64,000 bases of DNA from Avena insularis (taxonomy: Eukaryota; Streptophyta; Magnoliopsida; Poales; Poaceae): contig CM042694.1 of NCBI GenBank assembly GCA_023614405.1, forward strand, positions 480,287,392 to 480,351,391, written 5' to 3'. The position numbers and the translations under genes were made by a program. The notes beneath the pieces were generated by a model. It saw only the letters and a program-made list of their open reading frames with translations, was not told where the DNA came from and searched no databases. Shown piece after piece: positions 11,800 to 23,123 of the stretch (the stretch's first letter is position 1; the number at the start of each line of letters is the position of its first letter).

Positions 11800-12334
11800 A
11801 AATAGAATCGGCTACGATTGAAAATACTCATATAACAATTATGTTAGCAATTAAAAATCTTAGAATTCCAATGGGAGTAGTTGACAATGCAACTGTCACA
11901 ATTGGCAACAAAAACTTTCTATCGATTTTGTAGTTGTTGATATGCCAGCTAACACTTTTTGCCCCATTATATTTGGAAGAACCTTTTTGGGTGATATAGG
12001 TGCCTATGTTAATTTCAAGAAGGAGATTTTGACTCTTAAGCTTGGGGGAATAGAAAATAAATTCCATTTTTCCAAATTTAAAGACAAGCCTCCACAAATA
12101 CAAGAAGAAGAGGGAGAAAGAACCATTGAGGAAATGGCAGCTCTTTTGTTTGGTAATGGACAAGAAGAAATAAATGAAGATCCAAATTATGAAGAAATAG
12201 TTATGGAGGACAAGTCCTTAGAAGAACTAGAAGATGAATTTGATTCACTTCCTATTTTGGGACCTCCAACAGATGAGGCTTTGGAAGATCTAGAAAAGAG
12301 AGGGGATGAGGAACTACCAGCCCCCCAGAGTTGA
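11800..12334 (+). pseudogene. pol: Element C aspartic protease end and acidic linker
   Basis: 11942-12334 is open. It begins with the protease C-terminal part (DMPANTFCPIIFGRTFLGDI, then KKEILTLKLG), the flap-to-end region of Athila retropepsins. An acid-rich linker (EEEGERTIEEM to EELEDEFDSLP) leads toward RT. The protease active-site region upstream of 11800 is missing. The sequence 11800-11941 is readable as protease only with stops. The frame closes at TGA 12332-12334, just after a run of six C residues where a one-base slip moves the reading into the RT frame. Confidence 0.7.
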
Positions 12335-13329
12335 AGACTCTACCAGATAATCTCAAATACAGGTTTTTAGATGATACCAATAAATTTCCTATTATTATTA
12401 ATGCTAAACTTTCAGGAGAAGAAGAAGAAGAACTCATGAGGATACTTAAGGAGCGTCGCCAAGACTTTGGGTACCCAATGGATGACTTGAAGGGCATTAG
12501 TCCCATGATAGCTATCCATCAGATATTCATGGAAGAAGGTGCTAAACCAGTTGCGGAATTTAATAGAAGATAGAAGACTAAAATGAAAGAAGTGGTAAGA
12601 AAAGAAATTGTATGCCTACTGGACGCAGGTATAATTTATCCTATTAAAGAGACTGATTGGGTAAGTCCTGTTCATTGTGTTCCTAAGAAGCGCGGTTTTA
12701 CTATTGTTCCTAATGAAAACAATGAACCAATACCTACTAGAACTATTGTTGGGCACAGGATGTGCATAGATTTCAGGAAATTAAATAAAGAAACTAGGAA
12801 AGATCATTATCCATTACCGTTCATAGATCAAACTTTAGAAAGGTTAGCAAACCATACTCATTTTTGTTAATTGGACAGATATTCTAGTTTCTCTCAAATA
12901 GCTGTTCATCCAGATGACCCACTTAAAACAACTTTCATAAGTCCTTACAGTTTACATGCTTACCGACGTATGCCTTTTGGTCCATGTAATGCTCCAGCTA
13001 CTTTTCAATGATGTATGACTGCTATTTTTGATAATTTCATAGAACTTATAATGGAAGTATTTATGGATGACTTTTCTGTCTATGGAACTTCATTTACTAG
13101 TTGCTTGGATAATCTCAAGAAAGTTTTGCAGCGTTGTGAAGAAACTAATCTTGTTCTAAACTGGGAAAAGTGCCACTTTATGGTCAAAGAAGGTATAGTC
13201 CTCGGACACAAAGTACCAGGTAAGGGAATTGAAGTGGATAGAGCTAAGGTTGAAGCAATAGAAAGAATGCCACCGCCCAGGGATATTAAAGGTATAAGAA
13301 GTTTTCTTGGTCATGTGGGTTTTTTATAG
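12328..13329 (+). pseudogene. pol: Element C reverse transcriptase with stops
   Basis: The RT frame starts ELKTLPDNLKY right at the slip site. It runs through VSPVHCVPKKRG, MCIDFRKLNKETRKDHYPLPF, IAVHPDDPLKTTFISPY, MPFGPCNAPATFQ and the catalytic box VFMDDFSVYG, ending near RSFLGHVGF. This order is that of Athila RT, and both aspartates of the FMDD box are present. In-frame stops occur at 12571-12573, 12868-12870 and 13009-13011, so no full protein is possible. The last stop lies at 13327-13329, after which the reading frame shifts by one base. Confidence 0.8.
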
Positions 13330-13978
13330 AAGGTTCATTAGAAATTTCTCAGGGATATCTAAACCTTTGACTAACCTCTTGCAAAAGGGAATGAGATTTA
13401 ATTTTGATGATAAGTGTCTTGAAGCCTTTGATAAACTTAAAAATGCTTTAACTCATGCTCCAATCATTAAACCACCTATCTAGGATACAACCTTAATATG
13501 TGGAGCTAGCCATGATGTTGTAGGAGTAACTCTTGGACAACATATTGGTCATAGATTTAATATTATACATCATGCTAGTAGAACACTCAATGGTGCCCAA
13601 AAGAATTACCCTAAGGAAGAAAAGGAATTGTTTGCTGTATTTTTCTCTTGCGATAAATTTCGTTCTTATATAGTTGATGCAAAGGTTAGAGTTCATACGG
13701 ATCGTGATGGTTTAAAAGAACTCCTTGAGAGAAAAGAACATGAGCCAAGACTGGTCCGTTGGATTCTTTCACTTCAAGAATTTGAGTTCCAGATTATGCA
13801 GAGGCAAGAAATAAAAATGTTAGATGCAGTTTCCATGCTTGCCCAGGAGGACACTAATCTTATTGATAGGAACTTTAGTCCTGGTGATTTTCGTTTACGG
13901 GAATGATTTGATGAACTAAAGTCAATTCCTCTAAGAGAGAAGGAGTCCTTGTTGTGGAAGGAACTTTTCATCCCTGAT
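13325..13978 (+). pseudogene. pol: Element C RNase H; integrase absent
   Basis: One base off from the RT frame, the text continues as RRFIRNFSGISKPLTNLLQKG, then CGASHDVVGVTLGQ, HHASRTLNGAQKNYP and VHTDRDGLKELL, the RNase H blocks. A TAG near 13483 and a TGA near 13904 break it. After DAVSMLAQED and a short tail ending in TAA near 13980, no HHCC or DDE integrase block can be read in any frame before the palindromic repeats at 14103. In complete Athila elements integrase follows here, so it was deleted or replaced. Confidence 0.75.
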
Positions 13979-14102
13979 TAAGCAAGTGGTAAGTGCAAGT
14001 AAGTGTTCTTACCCAAATAAGTGATTTATTTTCACAATTTTTACTCTTGAAATTTCTATTTTCGAATTCCTTGCGTTTTTCTGAAGTTTTAGAGGGGTTT
14101 TA

Positions 14103-14623
14103 CCAACTATACGGCCGGAGCTATACGACCGGAGCAGGAGCTCCCGCCGTATAGTTGGTCGTTAAACTATCTGTATCATCTTCGTGAAATTATTTTCGAT
14201 ATCTTAGCCTATACGGACGCAACTATATGACCGGAGCAACAATTCCGGCCGTATAGTTGGTCGTTGAACTCTCAGATAGTTTTGCTTTTTGGTGCCGATA
14301 TCTATACGGTCGCAACTATACGACCAGAGCAAAACTTCCGGCCGTATAGTTGGTCGTTAAACTCCTAGGCACTTTTGATTTTCGGTGTTTGAAACTGTAC
14401 GGTCGCAACTATACGACCGGAACAAAAATTCCGGCCGTATAGTTGGTCGTTAAACTCCCAAACACTTTTTCGTTCGATCTTTCTTTTTCTTAAAAAACGT
14501 TATTGTCGGTTCTGAGTCGTGATTTAATCGACCTGGACTCGAGATATTTGGAAATATCTGCCCGAAACCAACTATACGGCCGGACCTATACGGGCCGCAC
14601 CTGTATAGTTGGTCGTTACGCGG
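14103..14623 (+). repeat. Five palindromic ACTATACGGCCGG units in element C
   Basis: Five related blocks begin at 14107, 14209, 14302, 14395 and 14572. Four are spaced 93-102 bases apart and the last 177. Each has a left arm like CCAACTATACGGCCGG (or variants CTATACGGTCGC) and a right arm like CCGGCCGTATAGTTGG, with TCGTTAAACT after it. Each block can therefore fold into a hairpin. The same motif is in the element's own 3' LTR (36776-36833). The array sits between RNase H and the env-like frame. No coding sequence is supported in 13979-14838. Confidence 0.8.
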
Positions 14624-14838
14624 CAGGTTACTTCCAAATCCATGATTTCTTTTTCTGTCCCGTTTGGATTCTCTTCTTGGACGACAATTTGGTGTTTCTC
14701 GCGAGTTTTACCGACCTCTGACCCCTCTTATACACTGCCATTGTCTATCTCTCTAATCACAATCGACAAAAACCAATCTACCTCCTATTTCGTGAGAGGG
14801 CTCTCAACCAAGGGTAGAAGTCAAGAAGAAGGGCTCCC

Positions 14839-14891
14839 ATGGAGATCAGGAGCAACAACAACCAAGGCAAGAAGATCTAGACCATCCCTAT
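14839..14891 (+). pseudogene. Element C env-like frame, N-terminal piece
   Basis: An ATG at 14839 opens a frame rich in Arg, Asn and Lys that meets a TAG at 14878-14880. It reaches the insertion point of the family-X solo LTR at 14891. The same frame matches that of the open segment beyond the insertions (35120-35478), so the two are probably halves of one ORF. Whether this ATG is the true start is not known. Confidence 0.35.
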
Positions 14892-16515
14892 TGAAAGGTA
14901 AATGGACGTCGCCTAGAGGGGGGTGAATAGGCGTTTGAAAAATTATTACGGTTTAGGCTCTAATAAATGCGGAATAAAACTTAACGTTTAATTTATCAAG
15001 CCAAAACCTATATTCACTAGGTTCACTAAGTGCACCAACAACCTATGCTAAGCAAGATAAACAACAAGGTGATAGCAAGATATAGTACTTAAAGCATGAT
15101 GGCTATCACAATGTAAATTGCATAAGTAAAGGGCTCTGTTGAGAGATAACCGATGGACGCGGAGATGATGATTTGTTTCCCGAAGTTCACTTCCAAAGAA
15201 GCTACATCTCTGTTGGAGAGATGCGGGGGCGCAATATACTTCGAACGCCACAAGTGGCTCACCTCGAGGTGTGGTGGCTTGATGCTCACCCAACGCCACA
15301 CAAGGCCTCACCCCAAGATGTGAAGGCACGCAACCTACCGACGCCACAAAAGGCTCACCCTATTCTCCCGTGAGCTCGCCACAAAGGCCTACTCATGTTC
15401 CACTATGGGACACTTGAGGGCGGTCACCGAACCCGTAGAAGGTTGGGGCAATCTCCACAACTCAATTGGAGGCTCCAAACAACAATGCCACAAAGGCTAC
15501 AAAGCCACAAAAGGCTACAAGATCACAAAAGGTCAACAATCCAACCACACAACCGGCTAAGGTTCCAAGAACCCAAGAGAAACAAGCCCAAGGGCTTGAA
15601 CTCGCCGAATCTCCGAGGAGAACTCAATGCTATGCACCAAATGCAAGAGGCAAGTCCTTCACTCTCAAATTCCACCAAAGATACAAAAGCTATTGGGGGA
15701 ATAAGGGAGGAAGAACACAAAACTCTCCAAGATCTAGATCCCAAGGATTCCTTCAAAAAGAAGGGATTTGGTTTGGTGGGGCTTGTAGATCTAGATCTCC
15801 TCTCTCAAATCCCTCAAAAAGATGCAAGAATCATAGGAGGGGGAAGGGGAGAGGGCAAACTCTTCAAGGTCAACAATGGAGGAGAGAGAAAGCCAAAAAC
15901 CAAGAAAGAGCTGATCGGGCCCGAAGGGGAAAAGGGAGCTCCTTTTAAAGGGCTCTCCGATCTGCCCATTACACATAGTTTCACGCATGGCCGGTAGTAC
16001 CGGCGGGGTGGCCGGTACTACCGGTGGCACTCAGCCAACGGTCAAAAACACGACACGAAGAGAATCAAAACTCGAGCATGGCCGGTACTACCGCCGGTCA
16101 CCGGTACTACCACCTAGGCCGATACAACTGCCCAAGATTTCGATAGAAGTACCGTCAAATAGTGCAAACCAGGCAGAGAGAGTACATAACCAAAATCGGG
16201 TTTACCAGAAGTTGGGCCGAAATTAACACCGGTACTACCGGCGGCAAACTGCCCTAGCGGTACTACCGGTGGCCCGCCAGAACTACCGGCCAGGCAAAAA
16301 CTCCAGAACCAGAACTGCCACAACTTTTGCATCTGAACTCCAAACGAGATGAAACCAATTTTGTTGGAAAGATAACGACGAGTAGAATCCAACAAAAAGA
16401 TATATCAGGGAAATCCGTTTTTGATGAACTAGAGCTTGTTATGAGTATAACCACAAGCTCTAGATCCTCACATGGACAAGAACCAAACAACAGCCAAGTA
16501 AGATTATGCTATGTA
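14892..16515 (+). mobile_element. Family-X solo LTR, copy 1, left part
   Basis: It starts TGAAAGGTAAATGGACGTCG. Together with the right part (24750-25406, ending GCCCTTTCA) it forms a TG...CA unit of about 2.3 kb with short inverted ends (TGAAAGG/CCTTTCA). The 5-base duplication CCTAT lies at 14887-14891 and 25407-25411, direct proof of insertion into element C. It has no gag or pol, so it reads as a solo LTR or a very short non-autonomous element. Its 15970-16290 part is rich in GGTACTACCGG repeats. The open frames at 15395-15997 and nearby have no known domain. Copy 2 is at 56168-58667. Confidence 0.75.
16511..16515 (+). repeat. Target-site duplication ATGTA, left copy
   Basis: ATGTA immediately precedes the copia LTR start. 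The matching copy is at 24750-24754. In family-X copy 2 the same place reads CTATGTATGC without an insert, confirming the empty site. Confidence 0.9.
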
Positions 16516-18144
16516 TGAAGGAAATATGCCCTGAGAGGCAATAATAAAGTTGTTATTATGTATTCCTTATATATGATAGATGTTTATTTTACATGCTATA
16601 ATTGTATTGATAGGAAACATCAATACATGTGTTTTTAATAAACAAAAAGGGTTCCTAGTCATGCCTCTCTTATAGACTAGCTTGTTGATTAACAGGATGA
16701 TCAAGGTTTCCTGATCATGGACATTGGATGTTGTTAATAACAAGGTCACACCATTGGTGGAATGATGTGATGAACATTCATCCGAAGTATAGCATTACGA
16801 TCAATTCATTGTGTTTATATTGCTATAACATCATACGAAGTAATCTTTCTTAGACCATGAGATCATGTTAATTGCTAACACCGGAAGAGTATCTTGATAA
16901 CATCAAACGTCACACCGTAATAGGGTGACTATAAAGATGGGTTCAGTGCTACGAAGGTGTTATGTTGAGGCTCATGGATCAAGAGTGGAATTTGTCAATC
17001 CAGATGACGGATAGATATACTCTGGGCCCTCTCGATGATATCACATTAGGATAGCTTGCAAGCAAGTGATGTGATCACTAGAATGTTATATCACGGGAAC
17101 GAGAAAATAGTGCATGTCGGTAACGAGATCAAAATAGGTATGGAGATACCGATGATCGAATCTCAGACATGTAATATATAGAGAGACAAAGGGATTTAGT
17201 TACAAGCGTTAAAGGTTCTCATGATCACAGGAGTCATCGTTGAATGTGTAGGAGTCAGTACGGATCTCCAGGTCCCGCTGCTAATTATTGATCGGAGAAG
17301 GGTCTCGATCATGTCTGCATTATTCGCGAACCATAGGGTGGCACACTTAAGAGTTACCGGACACCATTTTGGAGCACATATGTTTGTATTTAAAGAATTG
17401 CAAAGCGTAGGAATTGTTTCAATAGAAATTGGAAATTGTTTCGGGTGAAATTGCAGAAGGTGGTTCTGCATGTGATATTGAAATATTGCAAGGGGCTATA
17501 TGTGAATGTTTTTTAATTAAAGTAATTAACAAAATTCAGAATAAATTTAATAAAAGAGTTTTATTAAATGAGAGAGCATTAAATTTGGAGAAACTTAATG
17601 CATTTAAAGTGGAGACTTTAAAAGGGAATGTGAAGAGGCATTTTAATGTGGAGGAGTTACCACCACATGAATGGGGGAGGTGAGGGGTCACCCCCATGCG
17701 CCACCATGGAGAGAGGGGCACCTCCTCCTATAAAAGGCCACCCATTCCTCCTTCTTCCTCACACCTCCTTGTGAAGGATCTCTCCCTCTAGAATTATTCC
17801 CCATGGTCTCGGATTAGCGAGATACATATTCCGTGGAATTTTGTCCGAAGGAGATGCTGCTCACTGGATCGCTGGAGCGAGGAGGTGGAGGTTGTCCGTG
17901 GCTTGAACAAAGTGTGCAGATGCGCTCTTTGAGTTGCGGCGCCGGACTTCCTCACGATCTTGAGATCGGAAAGTGTACGACTACATCAACCACGAGTTCC
18001 TACTCGTTAACAAAGCTCGTTGTCTTCGAGGGTAAGTTCTCTATGGATGTATGTCCACCCGTTTGCTTTGTACCTAGTAGATAGATCTTGGCGTATAGTT
18101 CACACCGTAGGAAATTTTTTGTTTTCTATGTTGCGGACCCAACA
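16516..18144 (+). repeat. 5' LTR of the copia element
   Basis: TGAAGG...AACA unit of 1629 bases, flanked by ATGTA on the left and the primer binding site on the right. A TATA box (CTATAAAAGG, 17728-17737) is followed by a pyrimidine-rich leader with TTCCTCCTTCTTCC. The open frames inside are not genes. Confidence 0.92.
17728..17737 (+). promoter_or_regulatory. TATA box in copia 5' LTR
   Basis: CTATAAAAGG is retained in both LTRs (also 24324-24333) and is placed about 410 bases before the LTR end, as in BARE-type promoters. Confidence 0.65.
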
Positions 18145-18145
18145 G

Positions 18146-18157
18146 TGGTATCAGAGC
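18146..18157 (+). promoter_or_regulatory. Primer binding site (initiator Met tRNA)
   Basis: TGGTATCAGAGC begins two bases after the 5' LTR end. It is complementary to the 3' end of plant initiator methionine tRNA, the usual copia primer. Confidence 0.9.
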
Positions 18158-19160
18158 CTGATCTATGCGTAGGTGCTTTGCACGGGTAGCACACATATGT
18201 TTATATGTGGGCGATGATGATCATGTTATTGCATCTTCTATGTACTTTGGATATTGGTGGCATAGTGGGATGAAGCGGCCCGGACCAACCGTACATGAGA
18301 CCGGTTCCACGACTGACATGCAACTTGTTTTGCATAAGTGGTCAAGGTGTCCTGCTCTCCTACTATAGTCAATATCTGATTTACAACGAGTTGCTAATAA
18401 CTTGGTTATCCTCGTTGTGGTTCATGTTTGTAGGTTAGACAGGTTCTATCTCCGAAAGCCCTAAGCCACGTAAAACTTGCAATTGATAAATTAGAGGCGT
18501 CTAGTTTAGATATGGTATTGTTGTAAGTAGATGTATGATAGATACTCTTACAACTCACTTAACGTGTAAGTTCCATAGACCTTGGCCTTACACACAAAGG
18601 AATGATAGAGATCATACCACGATGCAAATGATAGAGATCAAATGCATGGACCATATCACCTCACTTCACACATTAGATGTTAGCATCTTATCTCGCTAGT
18701 TTGGCTGCGTAGCATTATAAGATGATCCCTCATTTAGATATCAAGATAAAATGTGTTCTTCCTTAAGTATGCACCGTTTTGTGGATCGTGTTTTGAGGCA
18801 TCACGTGATGATCGGGTGTTTTCAACTCTACGCTTTCATACAACGGGTGTAAGACAGTTTTACACACGCAAATACTAAGGTTCTTACTTGACGAGCCTAG
18901 CATGTACAGACATGGCCTCGGAACACGGACCGAAAGGTTAAGCATGAGTCATATAGTTGATATGATGCCCATATAGATGCTCGCCTTTGAAGCTACACCG
19001 ACTCACGTGATGATCGGACTTGGTGTAGTGGATTTGGTTCATGTAATCACCAAAAGGACACGAGGGATGTCGTTTTTGAGTGGGAGTTCATTAGTAATTT
19101 GGATTAGTTGAACTCAATCTATCATAAACTTAGTCTCAACATACTTTACAAATTCTGTAG
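18158..19160 (+). other. Copia leader, non-coding
   Basis: About 1 kb between the primer site and the gag start. It holds no supported reading frame. A leader of this length is common in BARE-like elements, where it carries packaging signals that cannot be located by eye. Confidence 0.6.
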
Positions 19161-19917
19161 ATGGCACCACCCGCTTTTAATTTCAATGTGTTCATGGAGA
19201 AAGAGAAACTTGCTGCGAATGGTAGCAACTTCACCAACTGGGCTATGAATTTGAGGATTCTCCTCACTGCTGCACAAAAGCAATATGTGCTAGATGCGCC
19301 ACTAGGCCCCCCACCATCTCCTGATGCCCCTGACAAGGAAAAGAACGTCTATATAACTCGTTAGGAGGACCACAACTTAGTTCATTGCGGCATACTGTAT
19401 GGGCTAGAGCCGTAACTTCAAAGCGCCTTTAAAATGGCAATGCCTTTGATACCATGGGAGAATTGAAAATGATTTTTGATACCCATGATGCCGTAGAGAG
19501 TTATAATGCTACAGAAAAGTTCTTTAGCTGCATGATGGAGGAAAACAGCTCCGTTAGTGAGCACGCATCAAAATGTCCGGCACGCCGATAAGCTTGTGTC
19601 CTTGGGAATAACGATTCCCATTGACTTAGGCATACATCGTGTTCTCCAATCTCGCCACCTAGCTACAAGAGCTTCGTGATGAACTATAATATGCAGGGCA
19701 TGAAGAAGTCTTCCCGAGCTTCACAATGCTTAAGACTGCAGAAGTGGAGATTAGGAAAGAACATCAAGTGTTGATGATCAATAGGACTACCGGTTTCAAG
19801 AAGGACAAGAAAGGCAAGCACAAAGGAAAGAAGGTGGCAAGTCTTCTGCCACGCCTGAAAAGAAACCCCGAGCTGGCCCTAAGTCCGATAATCGAGTGCT
19901 ACTATTGCAAGGACTAG
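19161..19917 (+). pseudogene. gag: Copia gag, broken
   Basis: The start ATG at 19161 follows the leader. The first 67 codons read MAPPAFNFNVFMEKEKLAAN, then NFTNWAMNLRILLTAAQKQYVL, a typical BARE-type gag N-terminus, and end at TAG 19362-19364. Frameshifted remnants follow to 19726-19917, which holds the basic KKDKKGKHKGKK stretch and the start of a zinc knuckle, CYYCKD. A TAG then replaces the glycine-histidine part of the knuckle, and the remaining Cys and His are gone. Gag would form the virus-like particle. It cannot be made in one piece. Confidence 0.85.
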
Positions 19918-21545
19918 CCATTGAAGAATCGCCCCAAGTATTTGGCGGACAAGAAGTCCGCAAGGCAAACAAAGGTATATGTGATATACATGTTATTGAT
20001 GTGTACTTGACTAGTACTGCAGAGCACTGGGTATTTGATACGGGATCGGTTGCTAATATATGTAACTCGGTTCAGGGGCTGTGGAACAAGCGACAACTAG
20101 CAAGGGATGAGGTCACGATGCGGGTCGGCAATGGATCAAGAGTTGATGTGATCGCCGTCGGAACGCTGCCATCGGGATTAGTTATAAACCTAAATAATTG
20201 TTATTTGGTGCCTGCACTGAGCATGAACATTGTATCTAGATCGTGTTTGATGCAAAGTGGTTATTCATTTAAGTCTGAAAACAATGGTTGTTCGATTTAT
20301 ATGAATAATATCTTTTATGGTCATGAACCTATGTCGAATGGTTTATTTCTATTGGATCTCGATAGCAGTATTACTCATATTCATAATGTTGATGCTAAAA
20401 GGATTAAACTTGATAATGATATATCTACATATATGTGGCACTGCCGTCTAGGTCATATTGGTGTTAAACGCATGAAGAAACTCCATTCTGATGGACTTTT
20501 GGAATCACTTGATTTTGAATCATTTGATACATGTGAGCCATGCCTTATGGGCAACATGACTAGAACGCCGTTTTCTGGTTCAATGGAACGGGCGACAGAT
20601 CTATTGGAAATCATACATACTAATGTGTGTGGACCAATGAGTATGTCGGCGCGAGGTGGATATCGTTATTTTGTTACTTTCACGGATGATTTGAGTAGAT
20701 ATGGGTATATCTATTTGATGAAACACAAGTCTGAAACTTTTGAAAAGTTCAAAGAATTTCAGAATGAAGTGGAAAATCATCATAACAGAAAGATCAAATT
20801 TCTGCGGTCCGACCATGGAGGAGAGTATCTTAGTTACGAGTTTAGCACACATATGAAAGACTGTGGAATAGTTTCACAACTCATGCCTGCCGGAACACCA
20901 CAACGTAATGGTGTGTCAGAACGTCGTAATCGTACTTTATTGGATATGGTTCGATCTATGATGTCTCTGACTGACTTGCCACTGTCATTTTGGGGTTATG
21001 CACTGGAAACAGCTGCATTCACTTTAAATCAGGCACCATCTAAATCCGTTGAAACGACACCGTATGAATTATGGTTTGGAAACAAACCTAAGCTGTCATT
21101 TCTTAAGGTTTGGGGATGCGATGTTTATGTGAAGAAAGTTCAACCGGATAAACTCGAACCCAAAGCGGAAAAATGCGTCTTCATAGGATACCCTAAGGAA
21201 ACGATTGGGTATACCTTCTATCACAGATCCGAGGGCAAGGTCTTTGTTGCCAAGAATGGATCCTCTCTTGAGAAGGAGTTTCTCGTGAAAGGTGTGAGTA
21301 GTCGGAAGGTAGAACTCGAAGAGGTTATTGAACCTTCTCTTCATGAAATGGCGAGTAGTGCAGCTCCAGAAGTTGTTTCGGAGTTGACTTCACCTAATGA
21401 AGAGAGAGCTAATGATATTTATCATGAAACTCCGAAAGAGGACACTACCGAACCTCGTAGGTCAAGCAGGACACGTGCAGCTCCTGAACTATACGGCAAT
21501 CCTGTTGTGAAATGGATGACCCTGCGACGTATGAAGAAGCGATGA
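19896..21545 (+). pseudogene. pol: Copia protease and integrase, catalytic Asp changed
   Basis: A 549-codon open frame begins inside the damaged zinc knuckle, so its methionine is not the native start. Protease: HWVFDTGSVANIC (active site DTG). Integrase: the HHCC zinc site (WHCRLGHIGVKRMKKLH...CEPC), then the core. The first core Asp, normally in HTDVCGP, is Asn here (codon 20622-20624, AAT). The second lies in LRSDHGGEY, and the Glu in NGVSERRNRT. The long tail reaches ESFLEP-like linker sequence and ends at 21545 with a shift into the RT frame at 21512. Losing the first Asp should abolish strand transfer. Confidence 0.88.
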
Positions 21546-22348
21546 TGAGCCCGGATTCCAACAAATGGCTAGAAGCCATGAAATCCGAGATGGAATCCAT
21601 GTACGAAAACCAGGTTTGGGCCTTGGTGGACTTACCTCACGACCGAAAGGCCGTTGAGAATAAATGGATTTTCAAAAGGAAAACTGATGTTGATGGTAAT
21701 GTGACCATCTATAAGGCTCGACTTGTCGCAAAGGGGTTTCGAAAAATTCAAGGAGTTGACTACGATGAGACATTCTCTCCCGTAGCGATGCTTAAGTCGG
21801 TTAGGATTATGTTAGCAATTGCTGCATATTTCGATTATGAAATATGGCAGATGGATGTCAAAACTGCGTTCCTCAATGGTAATATTGAAGAAGAGTTGTA
21901 TATGATACAAGCTAAGGGTTTTGTCGATCCTAAGGATGCTAATAAGGTGTGCAAACTTCAGCGATCCATCTATGGACTGAAGCAAGCATCACGAAGTTGG
22001 AATCTCCGCTTTGATGAGGTGATCAAAGAGTTTGGATTTGTCCAAACTTATGGAGAGGCTTGTATTTACAAGAAAGTGAGTGGGAGCAATGTGGTATTTC
22101 TGATATTATATGTGGATGACATATTATTGATTGGAAATGATTTAGATCTTTTAAACAGTGTTAAAAGTTATCTAAACAGCAAATTTTCGATGAAGGACCT
22201 TGGTGAAGCTTCATATATATTAGGCATTAAAATCTATAGAGATAGATCAAGACGCCTAATTGGCCTATCGCAGAGTACATACCTTGATAAGATAGTAAAG
22301 AAGTTTAATATGGACGGAAGTAAGAAAGGGTTCTTACCTATGTTGTAA
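21512..22348 (+). pseudogene. pol: Copia reverse transcriptase
   Basis: Open in a different frame from integrase, this part begins DDPATYEEAMMSPDSNKWLEAM and includes WIFKRKTDVDG, YKARLVAKGF, QMDVKTAFLNGNIEEELYM and the catalytic LYVDDILLIGND, all diagnostic of Ty1/copia RT. The YVDD box is intact. A TAA at 22346-22348 ends the frame just before LSKTQS, where it continues after a stop. Apart from the frame break and this stop, the RT body is well preserved. Confidence 0.9.
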
Positions 22349-22357
22349 GGCAAGACA

Positions 22358-23090
22358 TTGAGTAAGACTCAAAGTCTGGCTACGGCGGAAGAAAGAGAGA
22401 TAATGGATAAGATCCCCTATGCCTCAGCCATAGGCTCTATAATGTATGCCATGCTATGTACAAGACCGGATGTGGCACATGCTATTAGTTTGACTAGTAG
22501 GTACCAATCTGATCCAGGTTCGGAACACTGGATAGCGGTCAAGAATATCCTTAAGTACTTGAGAAGAACTAAGGATATGTTTCTTATATACGGAGGTGAA
22601 GAAGAGCTAGTCACTAAGTGTTATGTCGATGCTAGCTTTAACACTGATCCGGATGACTCTAAGTCTCAATCCGGATACGTATTTCTCTTGAACGGAGCAG
22701 CAGTTAGTTGGAGGAGCTCCAAACAACCTGTGGTGGCTGGATCAACAACGGAGGCGGAATATGTTGCTGCTTCGTAACAGTATGGAAGCGGTTTGGATGA
22801 AGGAGTTCATAATGGAACTGGGTGTGGTTTCCAGTGCGTTGGACCCGATGGTGATCTATTGTGACAACAATGGAGCCATAGCCAACGCAAAGGAACCAAG
22901 GTCTCACAAGAATTCCAAGCATATTAAGCGCCGGTTTCACTCCATCCGCGAACATGTCAAGGATGGAGATATAAAGATTTATAAAGTGCACACAGACCTG
23001 AATGTAGCAGATCCGTTGACTAAAGTACTCCCTAGGGCAAAACATGATCAACACCAAAACTCCATGGGTGTTAGATTTATCACTATGTGA
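22358..23090 (+). pseudogene. pol: Copia RNase H and pol C-terminus, frameshifted
   Basis: 22358-22777 reads YASAIGSIMYAMLCTRPDVA, then CYVDASFNTDPDDSKSQSGY and STTEAEYVAAS, giving the Asp and Glu of copia RNase H. A small insertion near 22775 creates a stop. The text continues in another frame from 22761 with EAVWMKEFI, IYCDNNGAIANAKEP (third catalytic Asp) and DPLTKVLP, ending at TGA 23088-23090. All three acidic residues survive, but on two frames. Confidence 0.88.
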
Positions 23091-23110
23091 ACTAGATTAT
23101 TGTCTCTAGT

Positions 23111-23123
23111 GCAAGTGGGAGAC
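23111..23123 (+). promoter_or_regulatory. Copia polypurine tract
   Basis: GCAAGTGGGAGAC ends directly at the 3' LTR start. AAGTGGGAGA is the standard copia tract in grasses. Confidence 0.85.

Noticed and set aside
15395..15997. 200-codon frame in family-X copy 1
   Set aside because: It is not conserved as an open frame in copy 2, where the same text is broken by indels, so it is not a gene.
18146..18157. A tRNA-like signal at the primer binding site
   Set aside because: Only the complement of the tRNA 3' end is present, which is a primer site, not a tRNA gene.
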